This document shows, piece by piece, positions 9,060 to 16,364 of a stretch of 64,000 nt of DNA (positions are counted from its first letter, which is position 1; each line of letters opens with the position of its first letter). This DNA comes from Christensenella tenuis (lineage in GTDB: Bacteria; Bacillota; Clostridia; Christensenellales; Christensenellaceae): assembly GCF_014287795.1 (NCBI RefSeq), contig NZ_JACOON010000004.1:62001-126000 (forward strand). Reading direction: 5' to 3'. Position numbers and translations under genes: made by a program. A model generated the notes under the pieces. It was not told the DNA's origin and did not search any database. It saw only the letters and a list, made by a program, of their open reading frames with translations.

Positions 9060-9737
9060 TCAATATAAATCAACCGAAATTCCCAACATGGATACAACCC
9101 CATCTTTTATATGAAAATTTAAAGCCCATTCGGATTCAAAATACTCCTCCTCATGATCGTAAACATAATACCGTGATAAATCGTTATCATAAATATAGTC
9201 GTAATAACCAGCGCTGCTCAATAACTCCCCGTCCTTTGTTTCATACCGCTCGATTCTAAAATATGGTTCTTCATCTTCATAGTCGCGTATCCTGTATTCC
9301 ACCTGTGCGGGAGAAACATCAAAAATATACGGCGCATTATCTGAGGTTGATTTTTTTACATCCGGCGCAAGGATACATGCAGTATCCGGATAGGCTTCTA
9401 TCACTTCCTCCATCGTGCTTCCAATGCCGATCCCCCGCTTCGTCGTAATATTCCGTCCGCGGAAATCGTATTCTTTTCCCGCATATCGCTCCCCCAAAGC
9501 ATCGGAGTAGGGGATATTAAATCCGAACCCGCATCCTCCTTCTCCTATTTCTTCCGCCGTGAGGATGGCTTTGCCATCCTCATATACCCCAAACTCGTCC
9601 ATATCCTCCAATACATGCAGGCTCGGGTCCGTAACATAGAATTTTTCCTTATCGCTTTTTGTAAGAAAGATTCCTCCGCACCCCACGAGCGCCATGCAAA
9701 GCGCCCCTGCTGTCACTGCCGCTAAAATCTTTTTCAT
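9060..9737 (-). CDS. Lipoprotein, tandem paralogue; candidate immunity protein
   Basis: This 225-residue protein starts at ATG 9737 behind GGAGGAAACTGAAG and has a lipobox (LCMALVGC). It is the paralogue of the gene at 8357-9040, sharing signal peptide, the VLEDMDEFGVYEDGK block, the KRGIGIGSTMEEVIEAYPD block and the FRIERYETKDGELLS block. Its start region overlaps the end of the toxin-tip-like frame at 9740-10063, the arrangement expected of a toxin/immunity pair. No enzyme motif is visible. The DNA is richer in A/T than the neighbouring phage structural genes. Confidence 0.65.
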   Translation of the reverse strand: MKKILAAVTAGALCMALVGCGGIFLTKSDKEKFYVTDPSLHVLEDMDEFGVYEDGKAILTAEEIGEGGCGFGFNIPYSDALGERYAGKEYDFRGRNITTKRGIGIGSTMEEVIEAYPDTACILAPDVKKSTSDNAPYIFDVSPAQVEYRIRDYEDEEPYFRIERYETKDGELLSSAGYYDYIYDNDLSRYYVYDHEEEYFESEWALNFHIKDGVVSMLGISVDLY

Positions 9738-9739
9738 CT

Positions 9740-10063
9740 TCAGTTTCCTCCTCTGTACCATGGTGAATTCAGGCTGATGTCGATGTACGGCCTGCCGTCA
9801 TCCGTACGCCCCCGCCCGGATGTTTTGATCTGCTCCGCCTCCGTCATCATATAACCGAGCGGGCTCCAGAACGCTCCCTTGGCTTTCTCCGCGTTCTGTG
9901 CGCGGATCCCATCCTCCATTGCCCGGAAATAAGACTCGTCCGTGTCTTCATTCCCAATGATGCGCCCGCGCACCACGACGTCGCCCGCGTTCAGCTTGTC
10001 CACAATCGCGCGCGCTTCCTCTTCATTTTTCGCGTAGCCCTCCTGCACCATCAGCACATACAA
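9740..10063 (-). pseudogene. Orphan toxin-tip-like fragment
   Basis: The frame encodes about 107 residues from a TTG at 10063 and stays open back to a stop near 10105, overlapping the end of the gene before it. It has no Shine-Dalgarno and no ATG before an internal methionine. The C-terminal half (SGRGRTDDGRPYIDI...) looks like the end of a longer protein. It is followed immediately, with overlap, by a lipoprotein gene. It is best read as a displaced C-terminal cassette of a polymorphic toxin; whether it is ever translated cannot be told. I do not recognise the domain. Confidence 0.45.
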
Positions 10064-10097
10064 ATGGGAAAGCCCTGTCTGGCTTTCCCTCTCGTCA

Positions 10098-10532
10098 TCA
10101 ATCGGTATCTACACGTTCTAAAAAAAGTGCAAAATAGATAGGCGCTATACGTTCTCCGTCCTTTGTTCCGTTCTCTGTATCATAGTAAGAGGATACCGCA
10201 TAAATATACTTTTCTGGATCTCCTGAGTCCTCTTTAGGCTCCATCCGTTTTAAATCGTATATAACACCTCCGGTTATCTGGTAATGCGGATAATACCAAA
10301 GGTAACCAAACAGATCTCCAAATCTGTATTGTTTTGGACGTTCATCTATACTTTTATACAAAACTCCATCTATTGATACAGTCTTATCTTCCGCATTATA
10401 TTGGTAGACTGGAAGTCCTTTATAAGTATCTCGTCCCTCCAAACTTAGTTCCGGAGCAAACACATATGCACAGCTTCCAAATATTAGGAACATAACAACT
10501 ATGAATGTTATGATCCTCTTCATTCCAGTCAT
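10098..10532 (-). CDS. Small membrane-anchored protein; candidate immunity protein
   Basis: This 144-residue protein starts at ATG 10532 behind GGAGGAGGAAGA. It has an N-terminal hydrophobic segment (about residues 5-25) that may be a signal anchor or cleaved signal, followed by a soluble, aromatic-rich domain (YRFGDLFGYLWYYPHY). It overlaps by 4 nt the toxin-tip-like frame upstream, a coupling usual for toxin/immunity pairs. No family is recognised. The extracytoplasmic domain would fit protection against a secreted or envelope-acting toxin, but this is inferred from position only. Confidence 0.55.
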   Translation of the reverse strand: MTGMKRIITFIVVMFLIFGSCAYVFAPELSLEGRDTYKGLPVYQYNAEDKTVSIDGVLYKSIDERPKQYRFGDLFGYLWYYPHYQITGGVIYDLKRMEPKEDSGDPEKYIYAVSSYYDTENGTKDGERIAPIYFALFLERVDTD

Positions 10533-10813
10533 TCTTCCTCCTCCTTTTTAGATAATCCGTAAGCCGCTATCAGCATACCATTATTTTGCTCTGCAATATA
10601 GTCATGTACGCTATCATAAGGCTGCGGCTCCGTATTCCTTTTTCCTGTGCTGTCTACATAATCATACACAATAATACCGCCGCTTTCCGGGTTCTTTTCT
10701 ACCGCTACATAATGCGCCCCCACGCTCCTGTCCGGGTTTTGAAAAGTAAAGCATAATATCCCGTATCCGTCCTCGTTTATTACATTCTGGATGTATTCCT
10801 TTTTATTCTCAAA
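10529..10813 (-). pseudogene. Orphan papain-like toxin-tip fragment
   Basis: A frame open from a stop near 10816 encodes ~94 residues, but its only near-standard start is a GTG at 10723. The segment GAHYVAVEKNP...GIIVYDY resembles the His-containing C-terminal half of papain/C39-like cysteine peptidase folds; the part that should hold the catalytic cysteine is reduced to about 30 residues (YGILCFTFQ contains a Cys). No Shine-Dalgarno is evident. It overlaps the next gene by 4 nt. I read it as a displaced or decayed toxin tip; the fold assignment is tentative. Confidence 0.4.
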
Positions 10814-11134
10814 TCGTTATCAGAACAGCCAAAATCCCTGCCGCCACGAGCAAAAGACAAATAACAATAGGATATTTTGCCGTTCCCTTTTTTTGCGGGC
10901 AATAAGATATAAGAGCGCTAAAGGAACAACAGCATATCCTGTATAACAAAGAAGCGGGATTCCTTCCACGATCAATATGATACACAACGTTTTGACCGCT
11001 TCGATTTTTGGCACATGCCACAATTTCACATATTCTATTGGCAGGATAACGGGTGCCACTGCAAGTATTATGAAAAATAGAGGAGAATTATTATAATACG
11101 ATAAAAGCGCACCGCAAGCACAAATTGCTATCAT
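10809..11134 (-). pseudogene. Small polytopic membrane protein split by a frameshift at A7
   Basis: From ATG 11134 a frame encodes several hydrophobic helices and then, after CCCGCAAAAAAAGGG (~10886-10900), loses its hydrophobic pattern. The +1/-1 related frame picks up a further perfect transmembrane helix (YPIVICLLLVAAGILAVLITI) and stops at 10809. Joining the frames at the seven-A run gives a coherent ~110-residue membrane protein. The break may be a real mutation, a sequencing slip or slippage-controlled expression. The start lacks a good Shine-Dalgarno. No family is recognised. Confidence 0.5.
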
Positions 11135-11189
11135 TCCGAAAAAAATCAGTTTCTGCCATCTATAGATTTTCTGTTTTTCTGCAAAATAT

Positions 11190-11774
11190 TTATGCAGGAT
11201 ATTCTACCCAATACCAATTATCTGCTACTTTCTGCGCATCTCCCAGTCCATGATATATCAAGTCCTTTCTGTCCAATGTAGAATGAATCAACTCTCCCGG
11301 GAGATAAAATATCTCCGCACGTAAAATCGGACTTTTTCCTAATGTAAAACTTTGTATTTCCTTTCCTGCAGAAATTTGTGTAATTCCGTAAGCTTTGTAT
11401 AACCGCTCCACTTCAGGAAGAAGTTCCTTTGCACAATCTTCTCCTTTTTCTCCTGCCCGATTCCAAAAAATATAGTAGTTCCAATTATACTGTATTTGCA
11501 ACAAATCGTCTTCCAGTGCATATTCATCTCTTTCCCTAGATTCCACAATACAATAAGCAAGACCGCCCGCTTGCATTTTCCCGCTCATTTCTTCAAGTAT
11601 TTGGGCCTCTTTTTCCACTATCTCCTGTGCACGTTTTTCTTCTATTTCCGGTTGCAGTCTCGCACACGCGACAATACCGATTACAATGATTACAGCAGTA
11701 ATCAGCAGAATATAATATATTTTTACATCCGTTGATAACTTTTCCCTTTTTTTATTCTTTGAAATGTTGGTCAT
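11190..11774 (-). CDS. Membrane-anchored protein, candidate immunity protein for the adjacent toxin
   Basis: This 194-residue protein begins at ATG 11774, inside the last codons of the toxin gene (22-nt overlap), behind GAGAGGAATAG. It has one transmembrane helix (about residues 20-40) and an extracytoplasmic domain with a Glu-rich coiled segment followed by an aromatic-rich part (IQYNWNYYIFW...). Overlap with the upstream toxin is the classical arrangement for a cognate immunity gene. No known immunity family was recognised. An alternative is a phage lysis or superinfection-exclusion protein. Confidence 0.6.
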   Translation of the reverse strand: MTNISKNKKREKLSTDVKIYYILLITAVIIVIGIVACARLQPEIEEKRAQEIVEKEAQILEEMSGKMQAGGLAYCIVESRERDEYALEDDLLQIQYNWNYYIFWNRAGEKGEDCAKELLPEVERLYKAYGITQISAGKEIQSFTLGKSPILRAEIFYLPGELIHSTLDRKDLIYHGLGDAQKVADNWYWVEYPA

Positions 11775-13230
11775 AATAGTCTATTCCTCTCTGAATAACG
11801 CTCTGATCCTTCGCTTCGTTTTCTTTCTGTTTTCTCAATCTTTCCCAATATTTTTCCCTTGTTGTTGGATTAGTTACATTTCGTACTGTATCTATACCAA
11901 ACTGCACTACTTCACTTCCCACGTTTAGTGCAGTGGGCGAAAAGCCGATTGCTGAACCGGAGACTCCATACATTAAATTACCAAATTCTTCCCAATTCAT
12001 CAGTTTTCCATTAAAATAGAATGTATCCGGCACTCCGCTGCTATCTTCGTATCCAAGAATCTTTGCTATTTCTTTTTTATTTGATTTAGGATCCCATTTC
12101 CCTTCTGGCCTAACTTTATTGATCCACTCTGGAAGCGCACCTAATCCTTGTTTTTGTTTAGATGATCTGCACTCATCTACAACGCCCTCCAGATATTCTG
12201 TCAAAGCGTTTGTATAATCTGGAAAGTCTTGCGAATTTCCATCGGATTTAATTAAGGTTTGCGTTGCTCCATTATCCAAATATTGACTCTGGAATTCATC
12301 TAGCTGTGTTATAGTCATTCCATTCGGCAGCGCTGCGTCCGGGTGCTCACGCAGATATTCCAGCATTTCTTCCCTTCCGCCCGGGAAAAACAACTTTTGC
12401 CCGCCGTCTTCCTGCGGTTCCCTTTCTGCCGCCCTATCCCGCTTCCCGGCTGTCTGGAACATCCGCAGCCTTTCCGCGTTCTGGCCCTTCGGCAAGGTCA
12501 CTTCCGGATGGCTCGTCAGGGTGGCGCGGATTGTTTCCGGGCTTGCTCCTTCCCCAAATCTCTCCTTCGCTTCAAAGAGCGCTCCCGCAGTGCCGTACTT
12601 CTCCGCATTCTCACCGATCTGCCCTCGTGTGAACTGCTTCCCCGTCCGGCCGGGCAGCACGCCGCTTCTTTCTCCCGCGTATTGTCTGTCCCATGCTTCA
12701 AACAGTTTGTCCAGGGACGCCTCATTTTCTTTGCCTCCATTATATCCTATTTTTTCTTCCTTTTCCCTCTCTTTTTTCCGCCTCGCAAGCTCCTCCTGTA
12801 TATACACCATCCGATCATACTGCTCGCTCCCGTTCAGCTTATCCCAGCCCCGCGTTCTCTCTACCCGGCTTCGGAAGTCTCCTTCCTCCGGCAGCCCGAA
12901 CAGGTCTTCATAATTCCGGTTATATTTCTTCTTCCTCCCAAATCCCTCTGCCACGCCCAGCCGCTGCTCCCGCAGTTCTTCCTGCGTTTCCTCCAGCGCC
13001 CGCCGCAGCGCCGCGTCCGTCTCCTGCCTGTCCGCTTCCCGCTCCTTCCGTTTCTTCTCGTAATAATCTGCCGCCGTCTCTCCCGGATTCAGCGCCACCT
13101 GTTTCCAGATTTCCGTGCCTCCGCCCGGCCTTGCCGTATTCACCCACGTCCTCACATACTTCCCTTCGCTCCCTTTTCCCTTTCGCAAAACTCCGCTCGA
13201 ATTTCCCGGGCTTCCCGCTGCTTCCCGCAC
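11752..13230 (-). CDS. Phage-encoded polymorphic toxin with type-44-like C-terminal domain
   Basis: The continuous frame encodes 492 residues from a GTG at 13230. Residues ~40-320 are charged and helical (Glu/Arg/Lys/Gln-rich). The C-terminal ~160 residues carry the hallmarks I know from polymorphic toxin type 44 (Ntox44): a KVRPEGKWDPK segment, a GN-x-MYGVSGSAIGFSP segment, a Gly/Gln-containing helix and a closing DQSVIQRGIDYY. Ntox44 domains are predicted nucleases in the toxin literature. The start is probably not the native one: the true N-terminus lies in another frame at 13474, so a frameshift near 13170-13235 separates it. A membrane protein gene overlaps the 3' end. Confidence 0.7.
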   Translation of the reverse strand: MREAAGSPGNSSGVLRKGKGSEGKYVRTWVNTARPGGGTEIWKQVALNPGETAADYYEKKRKEREADRQETDAALRRALEETQEELREQRLGVAEGFGRKKKYNRNYEDLFGLPEEGDFRSRVERTRGWDKLNGSEQYDRMVYIQEELARRKKEREKEEKIGYNGGKENEASLDKLFEAWDRQYAGERSGVLPGRTGKQFTRGQIGENAEKYGTAGALFEAKERFGEGASPETIRATLTSHPEVTLPKGQNAERLRMFQTAGKRDRAAEREPQEDGGQKLFFPGGREEMLEYLREHPDAALPNGMTITQLDEFQSQYLDNGATQTLIKSDGNSQDFPDYTNALTEYLEGVVDECRSSKQKQGLGALPEWINKVRPEGKWDPKSNKKEIAKILGYEDSSGVPDTFYFNGKLMNWEEFGNLMYGVSGSAIGFSPTALNVGSEVVQFGIDTVRNVTNPTTREKYWERLRKQKENEAKDQSVIQRGIDYYDQHFKE

Positions 13231-13474
13231 CCGTGTCCCGCTCTTTTGTTTTCCGCGGCTGGAGCCTTATCCCTCCGTTTTTTTCCCGGATCCATCCCTG
13301 CCGCCCGGAACCCACGCTGTTTTGGCCCGCTTCATATGCGCTTTTGTTCCCCGCCGCCACATACTTCTGCGATCCTCCTGTTTTTTGCACCGCCTGGTTT
13401 TTCTTTAATTTCTCCTGCTGTTTCATCAGCCGTTCATACGCTTCCTCTTCTTTTCTGCTCCTGTTTTTCCTCAT
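13203..13474 (-). pseudogene. N-terminal part of the toxin gene, in a different frame
   Basis: ATG 13474 follows GGAGGAGAAAG and encodes a Lys/Glu/Gln-rich N-terminus, then SQKYVAAGN, RQGWI and RKTKxRDT. The same blocks, in the same order, occur at residues ~50-105 of the protein starting at 2735. After RDTGAG the frame turns into low-complexity Arg/Gly-rich sequence, while the neighbouring frame continues with KYVRTWVNTARPGGG and the toxin body. One net indel would restore a single ~575-residue protein. Confidence 0.55.
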
Positions 13475-13498
13475 CTTTCTCCTCCATACTTTTATTTT

Positions 13499-13585
13499 TC
13501 GGCAACAAAAAAGAAGCCCGGCTTCCCGAACTTCCTTTTTCCCACACTATTATATTACCATAAATTTCACGCCTTTTACATGACG
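13499..13585 (-). promoter_or_regulatory. Leader of the toxin gene, homologous to the portal leader
   Basis: On the minus strand CGTCATGTAAAAGGCG (13585-13570) is followed by a TATAAT (13554-13549), a GAAGC-CGG-GCTTC hairpin with six T (about 13524-13506), TTGTTGCCG and the start codon. The order and much of the sequence repeat at 5111-5000. The hairpin may also terminate the host operon that ends at 13587. Confidence 0.5.
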
Positions 13586-13586
13586 C

Positions 13587-14741
13587 CTACATGACGTCTT
13601 CCCGCCCTTTTCCACTACAACAGCAGCAGCATTCTCCTTCCGGCGCAAGCCCGCGTGCCGCGCCCGACGGCGCCGCCGGGGTAAAACAATCGCTTTTATA
13701 GTCCGCAATTGAAAAACCATGTTTTCCGGCCGCCTTCTCGATGGCCTGTTTCATCAGTGGGCCAAGCGTTTCCGCCTCTACGTTCATGCGCGCGTTAATC
13801 ACGATGGAAAACCGTCCGCTGCTCCTGAAGTTATCCTCATAGAAATCAAGCGTATCGTCCACGCTGGTAATGCTCGCTTTCAGGTATCCGCCCGAAGCCA
13901 TAGCATATGTTTTCAGGTGGGCGATTTCCTTGTCCATATCGCTTACTTTGGTCTGGATGGCCTGCATAAAATCCGTCACAAACGCTTTTACTTCGTCTGC
14001 CGATGCCGCCTCCACCGCCGCCGTGGCGTTAAACCAGCCAAGAAAGCTTTCCGCGAGGCCGTATACGCTGTAATCGAGCTCCATCAGCGTCTTATTTTCC
14101 TCCGCCTCGCCCGCAAGAATCACAGGCAATATGGAATCCAGCCCGTCTCCTTCCTTTGCGGATATGGATGAAACCTCAGTCCCCTTGAACGTTTTTTTCA
14201 GGTAATTCTTCAGTTCGTCGAGTTCTTCCTGTGAATAAAGGTCCGCTTTGCTAAGCAGAATGATGTCCGCCTCTTCAAGCTGTTTGCGGAACAAATAGTT
14301 GATCTCGCTCTGGAAACGGCGTTCGCCGTCCGTCATCAGACGTCTCACGCGCCGCGGATCCGCAAGCACCACAAGAGGGGCAAGCGTAAAGTCTTCCGTA
14401 TGCTTTAACTGCATAGGTTTAAAAATACTTGCCACAAGGTCTGTACAGCTGCCGACAGGTTCCGCAAGAATAATATCCGGCAGTTCTTCCCGCGCAAGCG
14501 TATTCAGTTTTGCCACGAATTCCTCGAAATTACAGCAAAAGCATCCGCCGTCCACCTCGAGCACAGGAAAACCGGCACTGCGCAGGAAATTCGTATCTAC
14601 AAGGTCGCTTCCCTGGTCGTTCGTCACAATGCCAACCTTGGTTCCGCTGCCAATCAGCTTTTTGGCCAATCCCAAGATTGTAGTCGTCTTCCCGGAACCC
14701 AGGAATCCACCAATGACTGCCAGTTTAATCCGCTCACTCAT
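13587..14741 (-). CDS. CobW/P47K-family metal-chaperone GTPase
   Basis: This 384-residue protein belongs to the G3E GTPases that deliver metals or support cobalamin-linked enzymes. Walker A is GFLGSGKTT (residues 12-20); the family CxCC metal site is C67-F-C-C70; guanine-specificity LSKADL is present near residue 160. A CobW C-terminal domain follows. The tail ends with five consecutive cysteines in GECCCCCSG, unusual for the family and a possible second metal site. It overlaps the CxxC protein by 4 nt and shares an operon with a URO-D-type methyltransferase, suggesting it loads metal or assists the corrinoid system there. The substrate metal is unknown. Confidence 0.9.
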   Translation of the reverse strand: MSERIKLAVIGGFLGSGKTTTILGLAKKLIGSGTKVGIVTNDQGSDLVDTNFLRSAGFPVLEVDGGCFCCNFEEFVAKLNTLAREELPDIILAEPVGSCTDLVASIFKPMQLKHTEDFTLAPLVVLADPRRVRRLMTDGERRFQSEINYLFRKQLEEADIILLSKADLYSQEELDELKNYLKKTFKGTEVSSISAKEGDGLDSILPVILAGEAEENKTLMELDYSVYGLAESFLGWFNATAAVEAASADEVKAFVTDFMQAIQTKVSDMDKEIAHLKTYAMASGGYLKASITSVDDTLDFYEDNFRSSGRFSIVINARMNVEAETLGPLMKQAIEKAAGKHGFSIADYKSDCFTPAAPSGAARGLAPEGECCCCCSGKGREDVM

Positions 14742-15031
14742 GATTCTTCTCCATAAATATAATATTTCAGCATCTCCGGGTTTGGAAAGGTGCCTGCGGT
14801 AACTTGTTCCCCATCAATAATAACGGCAGGGAATTTTTCCACCTCGAGGCCCTCAACGTCTTTTATCTCCCGGATATGTTTCAGGCGGATAATACGGAAC
14901 GGAAAATCTCCGTCCCGTTTCCGCACTTTTTCAATAATCTCTTCCGTCAGCCTGCACGCAATGAGGCAGGCCGTGCATGGCTGCTCGAGCGTTACGAGTA
15001 CAACTTCGTTATTTTTCTTTTCTGCTGACAT
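14738..15031 (-). CDS. Small thioredoxin-like CxxC protein
   Basis: This 97-residue protein has a thioredoxin-like layout: beta strand (VVLVTL), a PCTAC redox site (C19 and C22, with C26 one turn later), a helix, then FPAVIIDGEQV, which contains the cis-Pro position of the fold. It begins inside the end of the methyltransferase gene and overlaps the CobW gene by 4 nt, so translation is coupled. It resembles the C-terminal domain of the upstream protein and may be a redox or metal-carrying partner. The assignment to the thioredoxin superfamily is by pattern; a glutaredoxin-like role is possible. Confidence 0.75.
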   Translation of the reverse strand: MSAEKKNNEVVLVTLEQPCTACLIACRLTEEIIEKVRKRDGDFPFRIIRLKHIREIKDVEGLEVEKFPAVIIDGEQVTAGTFPNPEMLKYYIYGEES

Positions 15032-16364
15032 ATTCGCCGATCACATCGGAAAGTTCCTGATAGTCCGGAATGATGCTGACATACTTCACATCGCCGTCGA
15101 TACAAATCGTCGGGATATTCTGCACTCCAAGCTTCATCATGCACACGACGGATTCCTTGTCCTTGATCTTGTGCTCGATATACTTCACCTTGTCGCCGTA
15201 CGGGTCTGCTGCCGTCCTGACTGCCTCCATCATATACTGGCAGGGTGCGCACGATTCGGAATCCAGTGTGATCACATCCATAATAACCTGCTTTTCATTT
15301 GCGTAATCCGGCAATTCATATTCCACGCCCGCAAGCGCGCTTTCGTCTTCCACGATGTCCGAAATATTGCCGTGTACCACGCTCGTAACCGCTTTCAGGT
15401 TTTCTGCCGGGGCGTCAAATGGAATATCGCAGCCGGGCGCGAGGATAAAGCCCTTGTTTCCGCCGATTGCCATGCAGTTCTGTGCATCCTGGATGTTGTC
15501 CGTCGGCGAACCAAACAAAATGGTCAGCGTCAGCTTAATGTTGCCGCCGAACGAAATACCATGCTCGCGGCATACGTCGCGCACATAATCCAGCGGGATA
15601 TTTTCATCGATAGAAACATTCTCCGGCTTGCAGCTGCACATTTCTTCAATGTTGTTTTTCGCGTTTCCGCATACGAAGAAAGAACCCGCCTTGCCGTTTT
15701 CGCGGATATACTCAAAAATTTCCGTGCAGTAAGGCGTCACGAATTCGTGGAACGTATCCGGCGAAATCTGCGAAGTCATCGGGTCAACTACCGCAATGAT
15801 ATCCGCACCCGCATCCATATACATTTTGGCCGTGTGCTTTGCAACGTCCGTGCAGAAACGCATCAGCTTATGTGTTTCTTCCGGGTTGTCGTACATCGCA
15901 AAGAAAATATCCGTGCCTTTCAGGTGCAGCGCAAGCGTAAACGGCCCGGTTATAAGGCCATAAATCGCAATCTTGTCGCCAAGGGACGCAACAATGCGGC
16001 GCAAAGACTCGAGCGCCACCGGAAAACGTCCGTCCTTTTCCGTAGGAATCTTGAGGTCATCCAGCGTTTTTCCCTGTTCGAGTATGTGCGTCTGTACGGA
16101 CGGCGGATTTGTATCCGCATACTGAAGCTCACAGCCAAGCGCCTCCGCTTCGATCTGGAGATCGAACAACGCCGGCAGGCCGTCCGGATTATATTCCTCA
16201 TACGCCTTCATAACGCCGTCATAAATAAGGTCGGCGCTGCGAAAAAACTCCGTCGCCGTTACCCCGATCAGCTTTGCCGCGTGGCAGCCCACGAACGGTA
16301 CCCATGGTGTGCGTTCCACTTCTTTATTGTGAATCGCGTTCATTACTAACTCTTTTGAATTCAT
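15009..16364 (-). CDS. URO-D/MtaA-family methyltransferase fused to a thioredoxin-like domain
   Basis: The protein has 451 residues from ATG 16364, set by GGAGGGATTTTCG; an upstream in-frame start at 16388 lacks a site. Residues ~1-345 form the uroporphyrinogen-decarboxylase TIM barrel, with RTPWVPFVGCHAAK at the N-terminus and ITGPFTLA and FVCGNA blocks. It resembles the methylcobamide:CoM methyltransferase (MtaA/CmuA) branch rather than HemE. Residues ~365-450 are a thioredoxin-like domain with C372-A-P-C375 and a NIPTICIDG cis-Pro loop. Such a fusion is unusual. With the CxxC protein and CobW downstream it likely transfers methyl groups to or from a corrinoid or thiol; the substrate cannot be told. 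Confidence 0.82.
   Translation of the reverse strand: MNSKELVMNAIHNKEVERTPWVPFVGCHAAKLIGVTATEFFRSADLIYDGVMKAYEEYNPDGLPALFDLQIEAEALGCELQYADTNPPSVQTHILEQGKTLDDLKIPTEKDGRFPVALESLRRIVASLGDKIAIYGLITGPFTLALHLKGTDIFFAMYDNPEETHKLMRFCTDVAKHTAKMYMDAGADIIAVVDPMTSQISPDTFHEFVTPYCTEIFEYIRENGKAGSFFVCGNAKNNIEEMCSCKPENVSIDENIPLDYVRDVCREHGISFGGNIKLTLTILFGSPTDNIQDAQNCMAIGGNKGFILAPGCDIPFDAPAENLKAVTSVVHGNISDIVEDESALAGVEYELPDYANEKQVIMDVITLDSESCAPCQYMMEAVRTAADPYGDKVKYIEHKIKDKESVVCMMKLGVQNIPTICIDGDVKYVSIIPDYQELSDVIGEYVSRKEK

Noticed and set aside
14790..16349. Long plus-strand frame opposite the methyltransferase gene
   Set aside because: The antisense strand of a GC-rich gene; the minus strand encodes a recognisable URO-D protein with proper start and coupling.
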